From Pelagicoccus enzymogenes (GTDB lineage Bacteria > Verrucomicrobiota > Verrucomicrobiia > Opitutales > Opitutaceae), in assembly GCF_014803405.1 (NCBI RefSeq), contig NZ_JACYFG010000051.1:434001-498000 (forward strand): DNA of 64,000 bases. Reading direction: 5' to 3'. The notes beneath the pieces are model-generated. The model made no database searches and was not told the origin of the DNA. It saw only the letters and a list, made by a program, of their open reading frames with translations. The position numbers and the translations under genes are program-made. The number at the start of each line of letters is the position of its first letter. The stretch's first letter is position 1. Of the stretch, positions 25,691 to 34,628 are shown piece by piece.

Positions 25691-26983
25691 GTGTTTATTT
25701 GGATTTATAGAGTCCTTTTTCTGCCGCTTTGGCTGCTGACCTTGCCGGGGTATCTGCTGCATATCCGCAAGCGGGGCGGGTATCGGGAGCGCTTTGGAAC
25801 GCGTTTTGGTCTCGGTTTACAGGTCCCGCAAAAGAAAGCCGGTTCCAAGCGCATTTGGATACAGGCGGTGAGCCTAGGGGAGATGCTGGCGATCGAGCCC
25901 TTGCTGAAGGCTTTGGCCGCTGACGAGCGTATCGAGATTTATCTTACGGTTACGACGAGTACCGGCTACGCCTTGGCGCTGGAAAAATACAGCGAGTTAG
26001 CGGTGGGGATCTCTTACTTCCCGATCGACTTTTGTCCGTTCAGCTCCTGCGTTTGGGATCAGATTGATCCAGATTTGGCTATCTGCGCGGAGACGGAGCT
26101 CTGGCCAGAGCACACGCATCAAGCCGTGAAGCGAGGGGTGCCATTTCTTCTGGTCAATGGCCGCCTCTCGGATCGCTCCTTCAAGCGAGCCATGAAGTTG
26201 CGTGGCTTTTTTCGTACTGTACTTTCGAATACAAGCCAAGTTTTCGCTTGTTCGGACTTGGATCGAGAGCGTTACCTCGCCCTCGGGGCTCCAGAGGATC
26301 GGGTGACGACGACGGGGAACATCAAGGTGGACGTGACCATCGAGCCCATCCTCGACGCGGTCACCTGCGCCTCGATGCGGGCGGAGATGGGCTTGAGCGA
26401 TGGGTTCTTGCTTTTGGGCTCGTCCACCTGGCCCGGGGAGGAAGAGATGCTGGTCGATGCCTTGCGGGCGATTCGCGAGCGCGATTCCAAGGCGCGTCTA
26501 TTGATCGTGCCGCGCCACGCGGAGCGTCGTCACGAGATCGAAGCCATGCTGCGCCAGCGCGCCAGCGACCTTCGTTTTCATTTCAAGAGCCGTGGAGCGC
26601 CGGAGGATGAACTCGATATTCTGGTGGCCGATACGCATGGGGAGTTGAGAGCTCTCACCCAGTTGTCCGACTTGGCTTTCGTGGGCAAGTCCTTGCCGCC
26701 TCATACTGAGGGGCAAACGCCGGTGGAGTGCGGCGTATTGGGAAAACCTATGGTTTTTGGTACGGGTATGTCCAACTTCCGCAGCATCCGGGAGGGGCTG
26801 CTGCAGCGCGGGGCGGCCCGGGAAGTGAGGGACGAGGGCGAGGCCATCCAGACGATTGTAAGCCTAAGCCAAGACCTGGAAGCGCGAGCTAAAATGAGCG
26901 CCGGAGGATTGGCTTGGCATGCCGGGAGCCGCGGGGCGGTGGAGCGTACTGCCAAGGGGGTGCTTAGCTGGTTGGATCGTTAG
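25691..26983 (+). CDS. waaA: 3-deoxy-D-manno-octulosonic acid (Kdo) transferase
   Basis: GT30 enzyme that adds Kdo to lipid A precursor at the inner membrane, showing that the organism makes LPS. 430 residues. An N-terminal membrane anchor (FIWIYRVLFLPLWLLTLPGY) is followed by the catalytic glutamate region RKRGGYRERFG, the ASVSLGE-like QAVSLGEMLAIEPLL segment, SSTWPGEE, and PHTEGQTPVECGVLGKPM near the C-terminus. A GTG start is used with GAGGG upstream. A ferredoxin gene follows after 47 bases. Confidence 0.94.
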   Translation: MFIWIYRVLFLPLWLLTLPGYLLHIRKRGGYRERFGTRFGLGLQVPQKKAGSKRIWIQAVSLGEMLAIEPLLKALAADERIEIYLTVTTSTGYALALEKYSELAVGISYFPIDFCPFSSCVWDQIDPDLAICAETELWPEHTHQAVKRGVPFLLVNGRLSDRSFKRAMKLRGFFRTVLSNTSQVFACSDLDRERYLALGAPEDRVTTTGNIKVDVTIEPILDAVTCASMRAEMGLSDGFLLLGSSTWPGEEEMLVDALRAIRERDSKARLLIVPRHAERRHEIEAMLRQRASDLRFHFKSRGAPEDELDILVADTHGELRALTQLSDLAFVGKSLPPHTEGQTPVECGVLGKPMVFGTGMSNFRSIREGLLQRGAAREVRDEGEAIQTIVSLSQDLEARAKMSAGGLAWHAGSRGAVERTAKGVLSWLDR

Positions 26984-27030
26984 CGCTCGTATCTTGACAG
27001 GGCGGGGGAAATTTAGGTTTAAACGCAGAT

Positions 27031-27267
27031 ATGGCAGACAAATCCGATAAGTGGTCAGACAACGCAGCCGGCAAGTTTTACGTAGATGAGCAGTGCATCG
27101 ACTGCGACCTCTGCCGTGAAACCGCCCCAGACTTCTTTACCCGCAACGACGACGAGGCCTACTCCTTCGTCTACAAGCAGCCGGAAGACCAGGATGGCAT
27201 CGACCTCTGCATGGAAGCGCTCGAAGGCTGTCCCGTAGAAGCGATCGGTGACGACGGCGACGAGTAG
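27031..27267 (+). CDS. Single-cluster [4Fe-4S] ferredoxin
   Basis: Small acidic electron carrier of 78 residues. Cysteines lie in QCIDCDLCRETAPDFF (C-x2-C-x2-C) and CMEALEGCPVEAI, the pattern of single-cluster ferredoxins. Its partner is unknown; neighbours give no redox enzyme. A strong terminator follows. Confidence 0.92.
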   Translation: MADKSDKWSDNAAGKFYVDEQCIDCDLCRETAPDFFTRNDDEAYSFVYKQPEDQDGIDLCMEALEGCPVEAIGDDGDE

Positions 27268-27297
27268 TCCGCCTGCTGATACGCCAAGACTTTCCAG

Positions 27298-27328
27298 AAC
27301 GCGTTCCCGCAAGGGAGCGCGTTTTTTT
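27298..27328 (+). terminator. Rho-independent terminator after ferredoxin
   Basis: The stem AACGCGTTCCC / GGGAGCGCGTT (one G-U pair) has a GCAA tetraloop and is followed directly by TTTTTTT. It ends the waaA-ferredoxin unit and insulates the BLUF gene. Confidence 0.92.
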
Positions 27329-27463
27329 GTGCCCAAAATGGGTGCACAACCGGAATGTTTTGTATTATGTGAACCACTAATGAAGCGAAGGATATAAATG
27401 TTGAAATTGTTTTGTTCAAAAAAATGAGTAGAGAGCTTCAGTTTTGGATGTGCTGAACGATGT

Positions 27464-27934
27464 ATGAACGTTATGGGCAATCTTCTAGAAATCGTTAATC
27501 AACAGAATCTCAGCTGCCTCGTTTATACGAGCCGTGCCACAAGGCCATTTGACGAGGCGGAGCTGCGTGCCTTGTTGCAGAAATCAAGGTTCAACAACAG
27601 CCGCGACGGTATATCCGGCATGCTCACGTACGTTAAAGGTATGTTCTTTCAGATGTTGGAGGGTCCGGAGGATAAGGTAGAGGCTACTTACAAGCGCATC
27701 ATGCGGGATCCGCGGCACGGTGAGCTGCGACTCGTAAAGACGTCTCGGATAAAGAGTCGGCATTTCCCTCAATGGACCATGGGGTTCCCGACTCCCAACG
27801 CCAAGATGCTATCTCGTTTTACTGGCTATTGTGATTTGAGCAACGGCAGCTCGTCGGACTTGGCCCGTTTGAAAAGTCATGACAGCGGAATTTTCAAGAT
27901 CATGTGCGAGTTTGGTAAGTCATTGAAAAGTTAG
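27464..27934 (+). CDS. Stand-alone BLUF blue-light photoreceptor
   Basis: FAD-binding blue-light sensor of 156 residues with one BLUF domain (about residues 15-110) and a short C-terminal tail. With this start the key residues are Tyr21 (LVYTSRA), Asn45 (SRFNNSRDGISGML), Gln63 (FFQMLEG), Trp104 and Met106 (FPQWTMGF), the same numbers as in AppA, which supports the start. There is no output domain, so it must signal by protein contact. It is a monocistronic gene behind a terminator, convergent with trkH. Confidence 0.93.
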   Translation: MNVMGNLLEIVNQQNLSCLVYTSRATRPFDEAELRALLQKSRFNNSRDGISGMLTYVKGMFFQMLEGPEDKVEATYKRIMRDPRHGELRLVKTSRIKSRHFPQWTMGFPTPNAKMLSRFTGYCDLSNGSSSDLARLKSHDSGIFKIMCEFGKSLKS

Positions 27935-27965
27935 CTCGCAGGCGGACTTGGAGTTGACTTGTCGT

Positions 27966-29441
27966 TCAGGAGAAGCGCTTCCAGAGCGGCGGGGCGAAAA
28001 GGGCGAGGATGGCGTAGAGTTCGAGGCGTCCCATAACCATCAGCAGGGAGAGGAAGAGCTTGGTGTGGTAGTGCAGGAAGCCGAAGTTCTCCGTAGGGCC
28101 GACCTCTGCGATGCCGGGGCCGACGTTGAAGAGGCAGGCGAAAACGATGCTGAGGTTGGTATCGATCGCGTGGCTGGTTTCGAAGACGGAGACAAGGAGG
28201 ATGGAACCGCAGATGACGCTGGCGATGAGCACCAGGTAGGAATTCACGTCGCTGATCGATTGCGAGCTGAGGGTTTGTCCGTTGACCCTAATCTGACGGA
28301 CGACTCGCGTACGGAAGGATCGCTCGATGGTGAGAATGGACTGGCGCACGGCGATTACGAGCCGGGAAATCTTGATGCCGCCGGCGGTGGAGCCCGTGCA
28401 GCCGCCCACTAGCATAAGGAAGAGCAGCATCATTTGGGGCAATGAAGTCCACTGAGTGAAGTCTTCGGTGGCGAATCCGGTAGTCGTCATGATGGAAACG
28501 ACTTGGAAGGTCCCGGCGCGGATGGCGTGTTCGGTGGACCAGCCGGTCCCGTCGAATCGGAGGAAGGCGCTCACCAGCACGCAGGCGATCACGAGGATGG
28601 TGATGTAGGCCGCGAACTCCGTGTTGCGCAGGACGAAGCGGAAGCGGCCCATGCAGATGCGTAGGATCAGAATGAAGTTCAGGCCAGCCAGGGTCATAAA
28701 AATGATCGATATCCACTCGATGGTGGGGCTATCGAAGGCGGCGAAGCTCGTGGAGCGGGTGCTGAAACCGGCGGTAGACACGGTGGTGAAGGTGTGGCAG
28801 ATGGCGTCGAACCAAGGCATGTCGGCGCCCCAGTAGGCGAGGCAGCATGCGGCGGAAAGGCCAACGTAGACCCAGACGAGCTTGGCGACCGTTGACTGGA
28901 TGCGGCTTTCTTCGAATTCGCTGACGGTGCCGGAGGCTTCGTTGGCGTAGAGCATTTTCGCTCCGACTCCGATGAAGCCGAGCACGGCTACGAAGAAGAC
29001 TACGACCCCCATGCCCCCCACCCACTGGCTCAGGCAGCGCCAGAACATCAGGCTCGGAGGGAATCTCTCCAGGTCGCCGAATACGGAGGCTCCAGTGGTG
29101 GTCAGTCCGGAGCTGCTCTCAAAGATGGCGTCCGCCATGTCGGCGTCAGGAAGCACCATGACGTAGGGAACGGCTCCGATGAGGCTTGCGAGCAACCATG
29201 CTAGGCCGATGGTGCAGAGGGCCTCCTTGCGAAAGAACTTTTTGGTGTGGCTGCGACCGACCCAGAAGAAGAGGGCGGCGGCGAAGAGGGAAATCCCCAC
29301 GGATGCCACGAAGGCTCGGATGGTGAGCTCCAGCTGCTGCGGAGAATCGAGCCAGAATGCGGTGGCGAGGCATACCGCGAAGGCGATCGCGAGGATGAGC
29401 ATCACGACGCCGAGAAGTTTCGATACGAGAGGGAAGTTCAC
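27966..29441 (-). CDS. trkH: TrkH-type potassium uptake channel subunit
   Basis: Membrane subunit of the Trk potassium uptake system, 491 residues. Four pore-loop repeats are visible: SSGLTTTGASV, TTVSTAGFSTRS, SIMTTTGFATED and FNVGPGIAEVGP. A GTG start is inferred at 29441. It lies 76 bases after trkA, which encodes the regulatory subunit, in one operon. Confidence 0.94.
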   Translation of the reverse strand: MNFPLVSKLLGVVMLILAIAFAVCLATAFWLDSPQQLELTIRAFVASVGISLFAAALFFWVGRSHTKKFFRKEALCTIGLAWLLASLIGAVPYVMVLPDADMADAIFESSSGLTTTGASVFGDLERFPPSLMFWRCLSQWVGGMGVVVFFVAVLGFIGVGAKMLYANEASGTVSEFEESRIQSTVAKLVWVYVGLSAACCLAYWGADMPWFDAICHTFTTVSTAGFSTRSTSFAAFDSPTIEWISIIFMTLAGLNFILILRICMGRFRFVLRNTEFAAYITILVIACVLVSAFLRFDGTGWSTEHAIRAGTFQVVSIMTTTGFATEDFTQWTSLPQMMLLFLMLVGGCTGSTAGGIKISRLVIAVRQSILTIERSFRTRVVRQIRVNGQTLSSQSISDVNSYLVLIASVICGSILLVSVFETSHAIDTNLSIVFACLFNVGPGIAEVGPTENFGFLHYHTKLFLSLLMVMGRLELYAILALFAPPLWKRFS

Positions 29442-29517
29442 TTTTGAGGAGTGAGGGCTGGGAAATGAGGATTGAAACCGGTAGGCATGTCAGAGGAGAG
29501 GATGCGCATGCCGCGGC

Positions 29518-30879
29518 TTACTTCGTGAGCTTGAGCAGCTCTTTGATGCGGCCTTTGCAGATGATGGCGATGATGGAGTCGCCTGCCTGCAAGATGTCGT
29601 CCCCGGTCGGGGTTTTGGGCATGTAGTTGTGCTCGTGGCCGACGATCACGCACTCGGCGGGCCACTTGATGTCCCTAATCCGCTTGTCGACGACCTCCGA
29701 CTTTTCCGCGATATCGAGCTCGATGATCACGTTGTTGTCGGCTTCTTGGCGAACTTGGTCCTCGAGCTCGATAAAGGGCTTCTTGCCGATGTAGCGCAGG
29801 ACTTCGTTGGTGGCGGCGATGCGTGGGGAGACGGCGAGCTCGACGCCGAGGTTGGTGTTCAGCTTCTCGAGGATTTCGATGTAGTCCGCTCGGTTGATGG
29901 CGAGCATGGTGTGCTTGGCTCCTAGCTTGAAGGCTTGGAGGCAAGTCATGATGTTGTCCTCGTCGTCTTTGCGGCAGGCTACGAAAAAGTCGGAGTGGCC
30001 GACTTCCTCTTCCTCCAGCACGCGCAGGGAGGTTCCGTCGCCGTGGATCATGGTTACGCTGGGCAACCGCTCGGCGAGGGTGTGGCAGAGCTTGAGGTCC
30101 TTCTCGATGATGCGGATCTTGAAGCGCGGGTTGGAGAGGAGTCGGGCGAGGGAGATAGCGATCTCGGTGCCGCTGAGGATGGTGACGGTGATCTTGGCTG
30201 ATCCTTTGGAGGAGGGATCGAAGAGGGCCTTGGTCTCGAAGAGGGAATCGGGATGCCCGAAGACGGTCACCTGGTCGCCCACCGTGAGGGTGGTATTGGC
30301 GTTGGCGACGATGTTGCTCTCTCCCCGTTGGATGAGGCCGATGCGGATGTTGCCGGGCAGTTTCAGATCCTTGAGCGGGACGTTGCAAACCTTGGCGCCC
30401 GGCTGGATTTCGATGGACTTTACCTCGATTTGGCCGCGTCCGAAGTCTTCGACGGCGACGCGGCCGGGATTGCGGATGCGCTTGGCCAGCTCGACCGCGG
30501 CGAGGGCCTCCGGGTTGACCAAGTGGTCGATGCCGAAGTGGCGCTGATGGTTGATGAGCGAGTTGTCGCGGTAGGTGGCGTCGTGGGCTCGAGCGAAGGT
30601 TTTGGTGGCGCCGAGGGCTTTGGCCAAGGAGGCGGAAACGAGGTTGGTCTCGTCGCTGCTGGTCATGGCGAGGAAGAAGTCGCATTTGTTGGCCCCTGCT
30701 TTGAGGAGAGTGCCTGCGGAGGCTCCGTTGCCCTTGACCACCCGCACATCCACCGTTTCGGAAAGGGTATTGGCGAGCGTGTCGTCGCGCTCGATCACGG
30801 TGACGTCGTGGTCGGCGATGCTCAGGGTTTCGCTCAAATGGGTGCCGACTTCGCCGGCTCCAACGATAACGATCTTCAT
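29518..30879 (-). CDS. trkA: TrkA potassium uptake regulatory subunit
   Basis: Cytoplasmic NAD(H)-binding gating protein of the Trk system, 453 residues with two RCK units. Each has an N-domain (IVIVGAGEVGTHLSETL at residue 3; ITVTILSGTEIAISLARLL near residue 230) and a C-domain. The second Rossmann motif is degenerate (LSGTEIA), as often seen in TrkA. It is followed by trkH. Confidence 0.94.
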   Translation of the reverse strand: MKIVIVGAGEVGTHLSETLSIADHDVTVIERDDTLANTLSETVDVRVVKGNGASAGTLLKAGANKCDFFLAMTSSDETNLVSASLAKALGATKTFARAHDATYRDNSLINHQRHFGIDHLVNPEALAAVELAKRIRNPGRVAVEDFGRGQIEVKSIEIQPGAKVCNVPLKDLKLPGNIRIGLIQRGESNIVANANTTLTVGDQVTVFGHPDSLFETKALFDPSSKGSAKITVTILSGTEIAISLARLLSNPRFKIRIIEKDLKLCHTLAERLPSVTMIHGDGTSLRVLEEEEVGHSDFFVACRKDDEDNIMTCLQAFKLGAKHTMLAINRADYIEILEKLNTNLGVELAVSPRIAATNEVLRYIGKKPFIELEDQVRQEADNNVIIELDIAEKSEVVDKRIRDIKWPAECVIVGHEHNYMPKTPTGDDILQAGDSIIAIICKGRIKELLKLTK

Positions 30880-31065
30880 TGGAGAGAGCCTTTAGGGGAT
30901 CCGTTGTCGCTGGGCAAGGATTGCTTTTGGGGGGACAGAGGCGGCTCGATGAGAGGGGCGGGGCTCCAGGTTGGCTTTCATTCTCATATAAGAGGGCAGA
31001 TCACCCAGCAGGGGAGTTGGCCTTATCCGTAGCTTCGGTTTAGCTGTTGGCAGTCTACTTGTTTT

Positions 31066-33828
31066 ATGAGCTTCCAAAAATTCCCTACCCTCCTGGCGAT
31101 CGTGGCGGTCGCGCTGTCTACCTTCAACGCCTCGCAGGCCTCCGGTCGTTCGCGGGAGCGAATCAACGATGGCTGGCGCTTCGCTTTGGGTCATGCCACC
31201 GATAAGCAAAAAGACTTTGGCCATGGCTTGGGCTATTTTTCCTACCTCGCCAAAACGGGCTTTGGAGACGGAGCGGCGTCGGCGACCTTTGACGACCGGG
31301 CCTGGCGGGTGGTGGATTTGCCGCACGATTGGGCTGCGGAGGCTGGCTTCGATGCGAAGGCGAGCTACAGCCATGGCTTCAAGGCGATCGGTCCCGGATT
31401 TCCAGAGAGCAGCGCGGGCTGGTATCGTCGGGAGATCGACATCGCAGCGGATGACTTGGGAAAACGGATACGGATCGAATTCGATGGAATTTACCGGGAC
31501 GCCGCGGTTTTCGTGAACGGATTTTTCGTGGGGCAGGAGCCGAGCGGTTTCGTCTCCCAGAGCTACGACATCACGGAGTACTTGGACTTCGGAGGACGCA
31601 ACGTGATCGCGGTGCGGGCGGACGCCTCCATGGAGGAGGGCTGGTACTACGAAGGGGCGGGAATCTATCGCCATGTTTATTTGCTGAAGACCGATCCGGT
31701 ACATGTGGCCCGCTATGGAACCTTTGTGCGAACAGCGATGGAAGGGGAAGACGCGGCGGTTTCCATCTCGACGAAGGTGAAAAACGATGGGGACACTCCC
31801 GCTGCAGTTCGCGTGTCGCAGGAGATCGTCGATGAAAACGGAAACGTGGTGGCCAAAGCGGATGCGGCGTCGCTGGTAATTTCAGCGGGTCAGGTGGAGG
31901 AACTCGACCAAGCTCTTCGTATTGTGGATGCACGTGTTTGGGATTTGGATACGCCTTACCTTTACGAGATGCGTACGTTCGTTCTGTCGGGTGAGGGCAC
32001 AGTGCTCGATGAATACCGGACTTCGTTCGGCGTGAGGGAAATCCGTTTCGACCCGAATGAAGGCTTCTTTCTAAACGGCCGCTCGGTGAAGCTCAAGGGC
32101 TCGAACAATCACCACGACCACGCGGGCATCGGCGCGGCCTTGCCGGATGCGATGCAAGAATATCGCATTCGCAAGCTCAAGGAGATGGGCATGAACGCGT
32201 ATCGAGTTTCTCATCACCACGCTTCGCCAGCGCTGTTGGAAGCGTGCGACCGTTTGGGGATGCTGGTGATCGACGAGACGCGTTTGATGGGAATCAACGA
32301 CTACCACTTCGACCAGCTCGAGCACTTGATCGTACGTGGACGCAACCATCCAAGTATCATCATGTGGTCGGTGGGGAACGAAGAGTGGGGCATCGAAGGA
32401 AACATTTCAGGCGCCCGTATCGCCAAGCGCATGCAGGACTTCGCTCATCGGCTCGATCCGACGCGTCGCGTTACGGCGGCGGTCAGCGGCGGTTGGGGTG
32501 GTATTTCGACGACCATCGAAGCCTTTGGGGTTAACTACATTCGACATGGCGACGTAGACAAGCAGCACCGCGAGTTCCCGGAGCAAATCATCCTCGGTAC
32601 TGAAGAAACCACTACGCAGCAAACGCGGGGCATCTATTTCGAGAACGCCGCTTTGGCCCACCAGCATCCGAGGGAAGATGGATCCTCTGGTGGCAATGCG
32701 GAACGCGGCTGGCGCTTCTATGCGGAGCGCGATTACACGGCAGGCGTGTTTTTCTGGACCGGCTTCGACTATCGCGGGGAGCCGACGCCATACGGTTGGC
32801 CAGCGGTGTTGTCTCAGTTTGGAATTCTGGATACATGCGGATTTCCAAAAGACGGCTATTATTACTTGAAGTCTTGGTGGACGGATGAACCTGTGTTGCA
32901 CGTCTTCCCGCATTGGAATTGGCCCGGCAAGGAGGGCGAAACGATCGAAGTGCGGGCCCACTCGAACTTTGATGAGGTGGAGCTTTTCGTGAATGGTGTT
33001 TCGCAAGGTCGCAAAGCGATGCCGCTCAATGAGCACCTCGCTTGGCAGGTGGAATACCAGCCCGGCGAGCTGCTGGCTCATGGATACAAGGATGGAGCGC
33101 TGGCCATGGAGAAACGGGTACGCACGACTGGCGAGTCGGCGGCGTTCCAACTGGAGGCTGACCGTGGCGTGATCGCAGCGGATGGTGCAGATGTATCCGT
33201 CGTTACCTTACGCGTTGTGGACGAGCGGGGCGATGTGGTGCCCACTGCGGATGATCAAGCGTGGTTCAGCATTTCAGGCCCGGGTAAGATCATTGGCGTG
33301 GGCAACGGGAATCCTTCTTCTCACGAGGCGGACCAGTTTCATGGGAGCTATGGATCGATCCAGCTCGGTAAGGATTGGCAGGCGCCTGCTGCGTGGGAGA
33401 CGGACAAGCCCTTGAGTTTCGAGGCGCGTTTCGACGCGCCGGAAGTGGCGGAGGGTGGTTCGGCCTTCTTGCTGCTCAATGGGATTGGCAAGAATTTGGA
33501 GCTTAGCCTGAACGGTAAGGCCTTGCCGCTGGAGATGCTGGCGAGGAGGACGCCGCTAGCGGAGCTGGGCCTGAAGCCAGAAGGCAACGTATTGCGAATG
33601 AAGGCGGATCATTTCGACGATTGGGGGGATCGCGAGGATGTGGCCATGCTTTCGCCCGCTCTGATCGCCCTCGAATCGCCTGCGGAGCAGTATCGCCGCA
33701 AGGCTTTCAACGGAATTGCTCAGATCATCGTGCAGAGCACGGGGGAAGCAGGGTCGATTGTTTTGAAGGCGGAAGGCGAGGGGCTGAAGGCAGCTACGGT
33801 GAGGATCGAGGCTGAGTCGTATCACTGA
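31066..33828 (+). CDS. Exported GH2 glycosidase, beta-galactosidase-like
   Basis: Secreted or periplasmic glycoside hydrolase of 920 residues. A Sec signal (residues 1-26, cut near SQA/SG) is followed by the GH2 sugar-binding jelly roll (SSAGWYRREIDI, EGAGIYRHVYL), an Ig-like domain, the TIM barrel, a DUF4982-like domain and further beta domains. The acid/base is Glu439 in SVGNEEW, and the nucleophile is Glu513 or Glu514 in LGTEETTT. Substrate is not fixed by sequence; related enzymes act on beta-galactosides in polysaccharides. It is a single gene with no SusCD or sulfatase beside it. Confidence 0.92.
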   Translation: MSFQKFPTLLAIVAVALSTFNASQASGRSRERINDGWRFALGHATDKQKDFGHGLGYFSYLAKTGFGDGAASATFDDRAWRVVDLPHDWAAEAGFDAKASYSHGFKAIGPGFPESSAGWYRREIDIAADDLGKRIRIEFDGIYRDAAVFVNGFFVGQEPSGFVSQSYDITEYLDFGGRNVIAVRADASMEEGWYYEGAGIYRHVYLLKTDPVHVARYGTFVRTAMEGEDAAVSISTKVKNDGDTPAAVRVSQEIVDENGNVVAKADAASLVISAGQVEELDQALRIVDARVWDLDTPYLYEMRTFVLSGEGTVLDEYRTSFGVREIRFDPNEGFFLNGRSVKLKGSNNHHDHAGIGAALPDAMQEYRIRKLKEMGMNAYRVSHHHASPALLEACDRLGMLVIDETRLMGINDYHFDQLEHLIVRGRNHPSIIMWSVGNEEWGIEGNISGARIAKRMQDFAHRLDPTRRVTAAVSGGWGGISTTIEAFGVNYIRHGDVDKQHREFPEQIILGTEETTTQQTRGIYFENAALAHQHPREDGSSGGNAERGWRFYAERDYTAGVFFWTGFDYRGEPTPYGWPAVLSQFGILDTCGFPKDGYYYLKSWWTDEPVLHVFPHWNWPGKEGETIEVRAHSNFDEVELFVNGVSQGRKAMPLNEHLAWQVEYQPGELLAHGYKDGALAMEKRVRTTGESAAFQLEADRGVIAADGADVSVVTLRVVDERGDVVPTADDQAWFSISGPGKIIGVGNGNPSSHEADQFHGSYGSIQLGKDWQAPAAWETDKPLSFEARFDAPEVAEGGSAFLLLNGIGKNLELSLNGKALPLEMLARRTPLAELGLKPEGNVLRMKADHFDDWGDREDVAMLSPALIALESPAEQYRRKAFNGIAQIIVQSTGEAGSIVLKAEGEGLKAATVRIEAESYH

Positions 33829-33867
33829 GCTTCAACCGGAGTCCGTAGCGAGGGGAATTTGCAATGC

Positions 33868-33887
33868 GGACGACGTGGAAGTCGTCC
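33868..33887. repeat. Hairpin between convergent genes
   Basis: GGACGAC-GTGGAA-GTCGTCC is a perfect 7-base-pair inverted repeat between the GH2 gene and ydbL, with no T-run. It could be a weak bidirectional terminator or a short palindromic repeat. Confidence 0.45.
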
Positions 33888-33900
33888 CTCCAGGCGGGCG

Positions 33901-34293
33901 TCAGGCTTTTTTCGACCAGGAGCCGTCGGGGGCTTGTATCCAGACTCCGGATGCCGATTTTTTGCGGAGTTCTTCGGCGCGGCCTTGGCCGACGACGGTG
34001 GCGGTAAGGCCGAGGCGTTGTCCTACTAGCGTGTAGAGGGCGCGGCGGTCGGCGTTTTCTGCGTTCATGAGCTTGGTTTCATCTGGCTTGAGCATGGCGC
34101 GTTGCTCCAGCAGGCCGGCGTTGTTTTCGCCGACTTTACCGGCGAGCTTGAGGGCGTCAATGCTGGCGACGCGGTCGATGAGGCGTTGCTTGATCGCTTC
34201 TTCGTCTGCGGATTGGGCGGAAGCGAAACTGGGCAGCAGGGCGCAGAGCAACGCGAAAAGGGGAAGGATGCGAAGGAATGAAACGGTTTTCAT
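33901..34293 (-). CDS. ydbL: YdbL-like periplasmic protein (DUF1318)
   Basis: Exported protein of 130 residues with a signal peptide ending FASAQS and a DUF1318-like core (IKQRLIDRVASIDALKLAGKVGENNAGLL). In E. coli YdbL is encoded with ydbH and ynbE and assists their envelope assembly. The order ydbH-ynbE-ydbL is kept here, and it starts 27 bases after the lipoprotein gene. Confidence 0.86.
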   Translation of the reverse strand: MKTVSFLRILPLFALLCALLPSFASAQSADEEAIKQRLIDRVASIDALKLAGKVGENNAGLLEQRAMLKPDETKLMNAENADRRALYTLVGQRLGLTATVVGQGRAEELRKKSASGVWIQAPDGSWSKKA

Positions 34294-34320
34294 AGTCGTA
34301 GAAAAATGGGTTGGGGGTCG

Positions 34321-34521
34321 TTATTCGGTTTCGTTTACGGTCGCGGAGGCGGCGTCGATATCGCCGAAGACGTCGGCGAGCTCCTTTTGGAGTTTAACGC
34401 GGAGGTCGATGGTGAGGTTCATGTAAATGGGGTCGAAGCTGCTGTGGGTGCGCACGTTTATGCAGCCGCTGCTGGCGAGCGCTACGAGCGCGAGTGAAGT
34501 GAGGACGATGCTTTTTTTCAC
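34321..34521 (-). CDS. ynbE: YnbE-like outer-membrane lipoprotein
   Basis: Small lipoprotein of 66 residues. The lipobox is LASSGC (cleavage before Cys19), and the mature part has a YnbE-like strand (YMNLTIDLRVKLQKELADVF). In E. coli YnbE stacks onto the C-terminus of the AsmA-like protein YdbH to bridge periplasm and outer membrane. Assignment rests on size, lipobox, the strand motif and position between ydbH and ydbL. Confidence 0.84.
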   Translation of the reverse strand: MKKSIVLTSLALVALASSGCINVRTHSSFDPIYMNLTIDLRVKLQKELADVFGDIDAASATVNETE

Positions 34522-34628
34522 GAGACTGGATAGGGTTGGCGTAGTGTTGGTTTGACCGTGTGAACTGTGTCTTGTTTCGGAAAGTGTGTAGCTTGCAGGA
34601 GAATAGACGGCGGCGCACGCTCCAAAAT

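Noticed and set aside
29675-30685. Minus-strand frame of about 336 codons overlapping trkA in another frame
   Set aside because: The translation is an Arg/Pro/His-rich low-complexity chain typical of out-of-frame reading.
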